Positions 1 through 5,411 of a stretch of 6,676 nt of DNA are shown in pieces (position 1 is the stretch's first letter; the number at the start of each line of letters is the position of its first letter). The notes under the pieces are model-generated. The model was not told the origin of the DNA. It did no database searches and was given only the letters and a program-made list of their open reading frames with translations. The stretch is from positions 1-6,676 of the forward strand of contig JAEDHF010000098.1 in assembly GCA_016297165.1 (NCBI GenBank), written 5' to 3'. The position numbers and the translations under genes were made by a program. The stretch comes from Oscillospiraceae bacterium. GTDB lineage: Bacteria > Bacillota > Clostridia > Oscillospirales > Ruminococcaceae.

Positions 1-2
1 GA

Positions 3-965
3 AAAGCCTTTGTAAAGATATGTACCGCTATTGCGGAGAGCGAAAAGGTAACTGTATGCGCCTCCGAAAAACAGTACGAAAATGCAAGGCGAATGCTTCC
101 CGACAATATTAGAGTAGTGGAAATGTCTTCCAATGATTCATGGGCAAGAGACTATGCTCCCACCTTCGTTACCGACGGAAAGGAAATAAGGGGCATTAAC
201 TGGCGCTTTAATGCCTGGGGAGGGCTTTATGACGGACTGTATTTTCCTTGGGATAAGGATGATAAAATGGCAAGGAAGCTCTGCGACCTGTACGATAAGG
301 ATATGTACGACGCAGGAGATTTTGTTCTCGAGGGCGGCTCTATCCACGTTGACGGCGAAGGAACGTGCATAACCACAGAAGCCTGCCTGTTGAGCAGCGG
401 GAGAAACCCCGATTTGACAAAAGAAGAAATAGAGGAAAAGCTTAAGGAATACCTCGGCGTCGAAAAGGTAATCTGGATTAAAAGAGGAATATATAACGAC
501 GAAACCAACGAACACGTGGATAATATATGTGCATTCGTCAAGCCCTCTGAAGTCGTTCTCGCCTGGACAGACAATGAGAATGACCCACAGTATGAAATGA
601 GCAGATCCTGCTACGATATACTTTCAAACAGCACCGACGCAAAGGGCAGAAAGCTAAAAATCCACAAGCTTTATCTTCCTGAGCCTGTACGGATTACCGC
701 CGAAGAATGCGAAGGTCTCGACACAATGGATTTTGAGCCTACAAGACAGCCAAACGAACGGCTCGCCGCATCTTATGTAAACTTCTATATATCAAATAGT
801 GCCATTGTGATGCCCTTTTTTAACGACCCTGCGGATGAAAAGGCTAAAGCTCTCCTCGAAAAGCTTTTCCCCGAAAGAAAGATAGTCGGCATATATGCCA
901 GGGATATTCTTATCGGCGGCGGTAATATTCACTGCATAACACAGCAGATTCCCGAATTCAGATAA
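3..965 (+). CDS. aguA: Agmatine deiminase, C-terminal ~320 residues (5' end outside window)
   Basis: Hydrolyses agmatine to N-carbamoylputrescine and ammonia in the cytoplasm, the first step of the arginine-decarboxylase route to putrescine. The frame is open from base 3 with no stop. The first internal ATG is at 93, but family-typical sequence continues upstream of it (VCASEKQYENARRMLPDNIR), so 93 is not the true start. The gene enters from the left with roughly 40-50 N-terminal residues missing. Visible guanidino-modifying-enzyme landmarks, in order, are SSNDSWARDYAPTF (substrate-binding Asp), NAWGGLYDGLYFPWD, LEGGSIHVDGEGT, NDETNEHVDNICAF (catalytic-region His), WTDNENDPQYE, and the C-terminal GGGNIHCITQQ. 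In the last of these, the nucleophile Cys is encoded at 933-935. aguB follows after 13 bases, and its SD begins right after this stop codon. One small oddity is Ala where the W-x-R-D-x-G-P motif usually has Gly. The family assignment is firm; agmatine as substrate is well supported by the aguB neighbour. Confidence 0.96.
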   Translation, partial: KAFVKICTAIAESEKVTVCASEKQYENARRMLPDNIRVVEMSSNDSWARDYAPTFVTDGKEIRGINWRFNAWGGLYDGLYFPWDKDDKMARKLCDLYDKDMYDAGDFVLEGGSIHVDGEGTCITTEACLLSSGRNPDLTKEEIEEKLKEYLGVEKVIWIKRGIYNDETNEHVDNICAFVKPSEVVLAWTDNENDPQYEMSRSCYDILSNSTDAKGRKLKIHKLYLPEPVRITAEECEGLDTMDFEPTRQPNERLAASYVNFYISNSAIVMPFFNDPADEKAKALLEKLFPERKIVGIYARDILIGGGNIHCITQQIPEFR

Positions 966-978
966 AAAGGATAATATT

Positions 979-1857
979 ATGAGAAAAATCAAATTAGCAG
1001 CAGTACAGATGTCAATTCCCGATACTGCCGAAAAATCAACAGAAAAAGCAGATAAGCTCGTAAGAGAAGCTGCAGAAAAAGGAGCTAACGTAATACTGCT
1101 CCCGGAATTATTTGAAAACCCATATTTTTGCCAGGAGCGTAAATACGAAAGCTATGCCCTTGCAGAAGCTTTAGAAGAAAACAAAGCGGTAAAGCATTTC
1201 AGAAAGCTTGCAAAGGAGCTGAATGTTGTCCTTCCGATAAGCTTTTATGAAAGGGATATAAACGTCCTGTATAATAGTCTTGCCATGATTGACGCAGATG
1301 GCAGCATACTCGGAGTTTACAGAAAAACCCATATTCCCGACGACCATTTCTATCAGGAGAAGTTCTATTTTACACCGGGAGATACAGGCTTTAAGGTATT
1401 CGACACAAAATTCGGAAAAATCGGCGTCGGAATATGTTGGGACCAGTGGTTCCCCGAGGCGGCACGCTGTATGGCGCTTATGGGAGCTGAAATACTGCTT
1501 TACCCTACCGCTATCGGCTCCGAGCCTGTGCTTCAATGTGACAGTATGCCTCATTGGAGACGGTGTATGCAGGGGCATTCGGCGGCAAATATTATTCCTG
1601 TAATCGCCGCAAACAGAACGGGAACGGAAACCGTTACACCCTGTACCGAAAACCAGAATCAGAGCTCTTCCCTCACCTTCTACGGAAGCTCCTTTATTAC
1701 AGATTGTACAGGCGAAATCGTAGAATCAGCCGACAGGGAGTCTGATACCGTTCTTGTCCATGAATTCGACCTTGATGAAATTTTCGAAATGCGCCTTAGC
1801 TGGGGTGTTTTCAGAGACCGCCGTCCCGAAATGTACGGAAAAATTTGTAATATATAA
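979..1857 (+). CDS. aguB: N-carbamoylputrescine amidase
   Basis: A nitrilase/C-N hydrolase superfamily enzyme of 292 residues, the usual family length. It hydrolyses N-carbamoylputrescine to putrescine, CO2 and ammonia, completing the step begun by AguA just upstream. The catalytic triad can be placed at Glu43 (LLPELFENPYF), Lys116 (YRKTHIPDDHFYQEKFYFTPG) and the nucleophile Cys153 (GVGICWDQWFPEAAR, codon 1435-1437). The HIPDD and CWDQWFPE signatures are characteristic of the carbamoylputrescine branch rather than general nitrilases or beta-ureidopropionase. The ATG at 979 is preceded by AAAGGA at 966-971, 7 bases upstream, which supports this start. There is no signal peptide, so it is cytoplasmic. 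It is co-transcribed with aguA, and a strong terminator begins 5 bases after the stop. Nothing is broken or missing. Confidence 0.97.
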   Translation: MRKIKLAAVQMSIPDTAEKSTEKADKLVREAAEKGANVILLPELFENPYFCQERKYESYALAEALEENKAVKHFRKLAKELNVVLPISFYERDINVLYNSLAMIDADGSILGVYRKTHIPDDHFYQEKFYFTPGDTGFKVFDTKFGKIGVGICWDQWFPEAARCMALMGAEILLYPTAIGSEPVLQCDSMPHWRRCMQGHSAANIIPVIAANRTGTETVTPCTENQNQSSSLTFYGSSFITDCTGEIVESADRESDTVLVHEFDLDEIFEMRLSWGVFRDRRPEMYGKICNI

Positions 1858-1862
1858 GCTAT

Positions 1863-1898
1863 CCCCGTTATGCAGCTTACTGCATAACGGGGTTTTTT
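1863..1898 (+). terminator. Intrinsic terminator of the aguA-aguB operon
   Basis: A perfect 13-bp inverted repeat, CCCCGTTATGCAG (1863-1875) and CTGCATAACGGGG (1880-1892), encloses a CTTA loop and is followed at once by six T residues (1893-1898). It lies 5 bases after the aguB stop. The last T is also the first base of the converging minus-strand gene's stop codon. Read on the minus strand, the hairpin is followed by ATAGCTTATATATT, which is not a proper U-tract, so it looks one-directional. Confidence 0.95.
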
Positions 1899-3085
1899 CA
1901 GAATTTAAAGTTTTCTCCGGATATTTCTATATAATCAATTTCATTTACATCTATAGGCTCGGAAAGCATATACATTACGTTGCAGTCTGCTATTGCAATT
2001 TTTTCAGCTCTGCATGAGAATTTGTTCTCGCATATATAGTAGTGAGGGATTGTCTTGTCTCCTCCTACGGTAAAACAGCTTCCGTCCTTCATATATAGCT
2101 TACCAATACCCTCTTCCGGATCGATAACAGGATAATAGCATTCTGTTGTTTTATTGAATTCAAACTTCAGCATCAATGATATATTGGACGCTGTGATCTC
2201 TTTAAGGTCAATAGTATCTTCACATATCCTTATGTCGTCTTCCTTATAGGTATTATTGGCAAATGACATATTTACATTTCTATCAACTGCTATCGTTTTT
2301 GAATTAACACCGGAATAATCAAAGTAAGCCGTTGTGCACCATTTGCCTTCGATGCATTCGTCCACAGCTTCAACAGAATCTCCATCCTCGTTAAGAGGTT
2401 CAAAGTGACTTATCTTAATTCCATTGAAAAGAATCGAAGCCTTAATTCTGTTTTCGCTATTTATTAAGCAATCATATATGTCGTCGCTGTCATGAAGCAC
2501 TGCAGCAATTGTAAGCTTATTATCAACAGGATCCTCATCCTTTACAATATATTCTATAAAAGACGCCGTCCTGTAGGTATTGCCCTCATTGTCGTAAAAC
2601 GATATATCCCCATCAAATTCAAAATTAGGAGAATCAGAATACTGTTCATTATTGCAGTCAAGCATTGGATTTCCATAATAATCATATCTGGGTATAGGGT
2701 TTGTGTTGAAATTATTTCCGTCAGTTCTCTCTATATCGAAGAAAAAAGTAGTAATACCGTTATCACATACAGCTCCCCTTATAGAGATATCCACGTTTTC
2801 CATTTCATCAACCGTATTCTCTGTAATTACATCGGAAAGGCAATCATCAAGAAGCGCTGTCTTTCCGCCGAACCAACTATCGAGTATTGCACTAAAATCC
2901 CAGTTATTTGCAGCCGCATAAGCGGTGACTGAAGCGCCAAGGGCGGTAAGAGATGCCGCAAGGCCAACCGAAAGTCTTTTAAATACGGGAATTTGTTTTT
3001 TTCTGACGCTTACAATACTCTCAGAAATTTCGCTTATTTCCTTCTCGGATTTAATACTGTTGAAATAATCGTTATATGTGCTCAT
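1898..3085 (-). CDS. Single-pass membrane protein, putative anti-sigma factor of the adjacent ECF sigma
   Basis: A 395-residue protein with three visible parts. Residues 1-36 are a short charged N-terminus, expected in the cytoplasm. Residues ~38-58 are a hydrophobic alanine-rich segment (LSVGLAASLTALGASVTAYA), behind basic residues KK and KR. Residues ~60-395 are an acidic ectodomain with beta-strand-like alternation. I recognise no catalytic motif and no zinc-type anti-sigma (ZAS) HxxxCxxC motif. The layout resembles Clostridia proteins annotated as DUF4179 or as RsiV/RsgI-like anti-sigma regulators, but I cannot assign a named family with certainty. The ectodomain is rich in Cys (12 in total: 82, 107, 144, 206, 244, 250, 288, 316, 337, 352, 358, 368). 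It starts 2 bases after the sigma stop, from an SD inside the sigma gene, so the two are translationally coupled. The likely role is to hold the sigma factor inactive until an envelope signal arrives. Alternatively it could be an exported protein with a signal peptide cut near AYA-A. The pairing is well supported by context; the function is inferred. Confidence 0.72.
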   Translation of the reverse strand: MSTYNDYFNSIKSEKEISEISESIVSVRKKQIPVFKRLSVGLAASLTALGASVTAYAAANNWDFSAILDSWFGGKTALLDDCLSDVITENTVDEMENVDISIRGAVCDNGITTFFFDIERTDGNNFNTNPIPRYDYYGNPMLDCNNEQYSDSPNFEFDGDISFYDNEGNTYRTASFIEYIVKDEDPVDNKLTIAAVLHDSDDIYDCLINSENRIKASILFNGIKISHFEPLNEDGDSVEAVDECIEGKWCTTAYFDYSGVNSKTIAVDRNVNMSFANNTYKEDDIRICEDTIDLKEITASNISLMLKFEFNKTTECYYPVIDPEEGIGKLYMKDGSCFTVGGDKTIPHYYICENKFSCRAEKIAIADCNVMYMLSEPIDVNEIDYIEISGENFKF

Positions 3086-3087
3086 TG

Positions 3088-3558
3088 TCAGTCCTCCTTA
3101 AGATATTCTTTTAAGCAGTTTCGTCCTCTATGTAGCCTTGTTGTTACGGAAGTAACCGTTATCCCCAGTATCCGGGATATTTCATTGACCGAGTACCCCA
3201 AATAATAATGAAGAAAAATTATATTTCTATAATCAGGCTTCAGCTTCTTCAGGGCAGCTCTAAGAGCAATAAAACTGTCTCTGTCGATTTCCGGGGATGC
3301 TATATCGCTCAGCTCGTCGTTTCTTTTCTTATTCCACCAGGAACCGGTATAATTTCTCGCCTTATTTATTACTACCCGTATAAGCCAGGCCTTAAGCTTT
3401 TCGTTATCCTCGAATTCTTTATTGCATTTGTACAGTGCAAGAAATGTTTCCTGCACAATATCATCACAAACGGAAGAATCGCAGGTATTATTGTAGGCTA
3501 GTCTATAAACAAGGTCTTTATACAATCTCATTACTTCTTCAAGCTCTTCTTTTGTCAA
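3088..3558 (-). CDS. ECF-type (sigma-70 family) RNA polymerase sigma factor
   Basis: A 156-residue alternative sigma factor that directs RNA polymerase to a limited promoter set. Region 2 (about 12-70) contains LVYRLAYNN, the DDIVQETFLALYK helix (32-44) and KLKAWLIRVVINKARNY (54-70), which contact the -10 element and core polymerase. After a short linker (about 71-95), region 4 (about 98-152) carries LKKLKPDYRNIIFLHYY and the helix-turn-helix YSVNEISRILGITVTSVTTRLHRGR for -35 recognition. It lacks regions 1 and 3, as ECF members do. The start is TTG (3556-3558), not ATG. An SD perfectly complementary to the 16S tail lies 3 bases beyond its 5' side, while the alternative ATG at codon 10 (3529-3531) has only weak purine sequence ahead and would trim the protein just before region 2. 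The gene is first in a two-gene operon with the membrane protein that probably controls it. Its target regulon is not visible here. Confidence 0.93.
   Translation of the reverse strand: MTKEELEEVMRLYKDLVYRLAYNNTCDSSVCDDIVQETFLALYKCNKEFEDNEKLKAWLIRVVINKARNYTGSWWNKKRNDELSDIASPEIDRDSFIALRAALKKLKPDYRNIIFLHYYLGYSVNEISRILGITVTSVTTRLHRGRNCLKEYLKED
3091..3099 (-). promoter_or_regulatory. Shine-Dalgarno of the putative anti-sigma gene, embedded in the sigma coding end
   Basis: On the minus strand AAG GAG GAC encodes the last three residues (Lys-Glu-Asp) of the sigma factor. The same bases supply AAGGAGG, 7 bases before the downstream ATG at 3085. The sigma stop TGA and a CA dinucleotide lie between. 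Ribosomes ending the sigma factor therefore arrive on the next start site, an arrangement that fits a fixed sigma to anti-sigma ratio. Confidence 0.85.
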
Positions 3559-3561
3559 TAA

Positions 3562-3573
3562 ATCACCTCCTTT
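3562..3573 (-). promoter_or_regulatory. Extended perfect Shine-Dalgarno before the TTG start of the sigma gene
   Basis: The minus strand reads AAAGGAGGTGAT, matching the complement of the conserved 16S rRNA 3' tail (GAUCACCUCCUUU) over 12 bases. GGAGG lies 7 bases before the TTG. This site decides the start codon. Confidence 0.9.
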
Positions 3574-3610
3574 AATAACTAAACGTTCTGCTATTCAGGA
3601 TATCCTATAT

Positions 3611-3640
3611 ATAAAACAAAGGAAGATACTATTTTGTCAC
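3611..3640 (-). promoter_or_regulatory. Candidate promoter of the sigma/anti-sigma operon
   Basis: On the minus strand GTGACA (3640-3635; 5 of 6 to the housekeeping -35) is followed after 18 bases by TTTTAT (3616-3611; 4 of 6 to the -10), within a TA-rich TATATATA stretch. It is the only sizeable non-coding space ahead of the sigma gene after the upstream terminator, so a promoter must lie about here. The exact elements are a guess. Autoregulation through an ECF-type promoter (TGTGAC as a -35) is an alternative, but I see no convincing CGTC-like -10 at the right spacing. Confidence 0.3.
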
Positions 3641-3674
3641 AAAAAACAGTCCGGGAATTTTCTTACCCGGACTG
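3641..3674 (-). terminator. Intrinsic terminator after the histidine kinase gene
   Basis: On the minus strand CAGTCCGGG (3674-3666) pairs perfectly with CCCGGACTG (3655-3647) around a 10-base loop, and TTTTTT (3646-3641) follows. It begins 9 bases after the kinase stop and closes the mnmA/two-component transcription unit. It separates that unit from the sigma operon, whose candidate -35 begins directly after the T-run. Confidence 0.93.
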
Positions 3675-3682
3675 ATATAATA

Positions 3683-4732
3683 TTATGGTAATATTACCGT
3701 AAAAGTTGTTCCCTTTCCGACCTCGCTCTCTACAGATATACTGCCCTCACAAAGGTCAATAATTCTTTTCACGAGGGATAAGCCAAGACCGTTTCCTTTT
3801 GTAGCATGGGATTGGTCGCACTGATAGAATTTATCGAAAATGAACGGAAGCTTATCCTCTTCAATTCCTCTTCCCGAATCAGATATTTTAACTATAACTC
3901 CGTTTTTTTGTTTATCACACGTTACTTTAATAAAACCGTTTTTCGGTGTAAACTTAACCGCATTATCAATCAGATTATTCCATACATGCGAAAGGATTGA
4001 AGCGTTCTGATAATATGTAATTTCCTGGAGCTCCATATCTATTTCGATATCCTTGGCTGACCAGGAGGGCTCCAGGCTCAGCATACAGGTTCTTAATTGC
4101 TCATCAAGAGAAAACTCCGTCTTTTCGGTTACTATATCGCTGTTTTCAAGGCTTGTAAGCAGAAGTGTATCAGCGGAAAGCTTAGAAAGATATTCCGTTT
4201 CTTCAAGAATAATCTTAGAAAACTCCTTCTGCTGCTCGGGAGTAAGATCTCCGTCATACAGCTGCTGTGCAAAACCTCTTATTGAAACAAGGGGCGTCTT
4301 GAACTCGTGAGAAAAATTAGAAATGAAATCCTTTCTGAAAAGCTCGTTGCGCTGCAACTCATCAGCCATCTGGTTAAAGCTGTTGATGAGCTGGTTAATC
4401 TCCTTAACGCTGTATTTTTCACGCCAGCTTATCTCTACCTTTCGGGAGAATTCGCCCTGACCGATATGCTTCGTGGCGGAAATAAGAGCATTAAGCGGCT
4501 TAAGTACAATATTACTTATTATAATAGACAAAAGCGCTCCCACAAGGAGACTGGCGATAATAACCGAAAGCATTTCCGCAAAAGACGCCTCGCCGTTAGC
4601 GATAACGCTGGTAATAATAAATGTACCGCCGAAAATGAGGGATTCGGAAGCGAAAAATATTATAAGTACGAAAATACTTAGCTTAAGGGTAAGATAGTTA
4701 TGCTTTTCTCCCTTATTACGCTTTATTATCAT
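3683..4732 (-). CDS. Membrane sensor histidine kinase (two-component system)
   Basis: A 349-residue membrane kinase that autophosphorylates on His and passes the phosphate to the response regulator encoded just upstream. Transmembrane segment 1 (about 16-44) and segment 2 (about 52-75) are joined by a loop of only ~8 residues (NGEASFAE), so there is almost no extracytoplasmic sensor domain. A HAMP-like linker follows (about 76-130, with the typical Pro79 in LKPL). The dimerisation/phosphoacceptor domain (about 131-195) has the H-box FISNFSHEFKTPLVSIRGFA with His142. The ATP-binding domain (about 245-349) has the N-box NNLIDNAVKFTP (252-263), G1 DSGRGI (285-290), F-box FDKFYQ (299-304) and G2 GNGLGL (313-318). 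All key residues are present. The ATG overlaps the regulator's stop as ATGA, and AAGGCGGTGA lies ahead at proper spacing (4746-4737). The gene ends 9 bases before a strong terminator. The signal it senses cannot be deduced. An acidic Glu30 within segment 1 is unusual. Confidence 0.95.
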   Translation of the reverse strand: MIIKRNKGEKHNYLTLKLSIFVLIIFFASESLIFGGTFIITSVIANGEASFAEMLSVIIASLLVGALLSIIISNIVLKPLNALISATKHIGQGEFSRKVEISWREKYSVKEINQLINSFNQMADELQRNELFRKDFISNFSHEFKTPLVSIRGFAQQLYDGDLTPEQQKEFSKIILEETEYLSKLSADTLLLTSLENSDIVTEKTEFSLDEQLRTCMLSLEPSWSAKDIEIDMELQEITYYQNASILSHVWNNLIDNAVKFTPKNGFIKVTCDKQKNGVIVKISDSGRGIEEDKLPFIFDKFYQCDQSHATKGNGLGLSLVKRIIDLCEGSISVESEVGKGTTFTVILP

Positions 4733-5400
4733 TTCTTCACCGCCTTATAGCCAAGACCCCTGACGGTTATAATTTCAATGTCCTTGTTATTTTTAAGCCG
4801 TTCACGAAGTCTGTTTATATGAACATCAACAGTTCTTTCTTCGCTTTCGCTGTCCATGTCCCAGAATTCATCCATTATCTGAGTTCTTGTAAAGGTTTTA
4901 TTAGGGAAAGATAGAAGCTTAAAAAGAATCTGGAATTCCTTTTTAGGCAGTATCATTTCCGTCTCGTCATCCTTAACGGTAAGGGAATCATATAGTAAAG
5001 TGGTACTGCCTACTGTAATTTTCTGTTCCTCGGAAATCTTAGCTCTTCTTAGTAATGCCTTTACCCTTAGAATCATTTCCATTTCATCAATAGGCTTTAC
5101 CATATAGTCATCGGTACCAAGAATAAAACCATTTCTAATATCCTCGGCGCCGCTACGGGCTGTAATAACAAGAACAGGCGTATTATACCCGCATTCTCTC
5201 AGGGTTTTAAGAAAAGTATAACCGTCCATTTTCGGCATCATTATATCAAGGATTATAAGGTCAATATGTACCGTTTCCAGCATCTCAAGAGCCTCCTCAC
5301 CGTCTCCGGCACAGTAAGGCTTATATCCGTTCTTTTCAAGAAGATGTTCATAAAGTCGCCTGATATGAACCTGGTCGTCCGCAATAAGAATGTTAAACAT
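4729..5400 (-). CDS. OmpR/PhoB-family response regulator
   Basis: A 223-residue DNA-binding regulator. The receiver domain (1-~118) shows the acidic pair Asp8-Asp9, the phosphoacceptor Asp52 (LIILDIMMPKMDGY), Thr80 (VITAR) and Lys102 (DDYMVKPI), so it should be phosphorylatable. The C-terminal winged helix (about 128-221) ends in the classic RTVDVHINRLRERLK recognition-helix segment and the wing ITVRGLGYK. Length and order are standard for the family. The ATG at 5398-5400 is preceded by TAAGGAG (5414-5408), 7 bases away, and those first three bases are the mnmA stop codon. Its stop overlaps the kinase start by 4 bases, so it is paired with that kinase. It is probably transcribed with mnmA, since only 11 bases separate them. 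Target genes are unknown. Confidence 0.95.
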   Translation of the reverse strand: MFNILIADDQVHIRRLYEHLLEKNGYKPYCAGDGEEALEMLETVHIDLIILDIMMPKMDGYTFLKTLRECGYNTPVLVITARSGAEDIRNGFILGTDDYMVKPIDEMEMILRVKALLRRAKISEEQKITVGSTTLLYDSLTVKDDETEMILPKKEFQILFKLLSFPNKTFTRTQIMDEFWDMDSESEERTVDVHINRLRERLKNNKDIEIITVRGLGYKAVKK

Positions 5401-5411
5401 AGCTTTTCTCC

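Noticed and set aside
93..95. ATG at 93 as the start of aguA
   Set aside because: The frame is open to the left edge and the residues before it match the family's conserved N-terminal region, so the gene is truncated by the window, not starting here.
138..574. Long minus-strand open frames opposite aguA
   Set aside because: They lie wholly antisense to a clearly conserved aguA frame and have no recognisable domains; they are shadows of its codon pattern.
2492..2932. Plus-strand open frame of 146 codons opposite the putative anti-sigma gene
   Set aside because: It is antisense to the coupled membrane-protein gene, of Ile/Arg-rich low-quality composition, with no plausible SD; the minus frame has operon context and a clear domain layout.
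3529..3531. ATG at codon 10 of the sigma gene as the true start
   Set aside because: It lacks a good SD, whereas the TTG nine codons upstream has a 12-base perfect SD at ideal spacing.
3687..3698. Perfect 12-base palindrome GGTAATATTACC
   Set aside because: It falls on the last codons of the histidine kinase (V-I-L-P), is AT-rich with no loop or second copy, and is best explained by chance in coding sequence.
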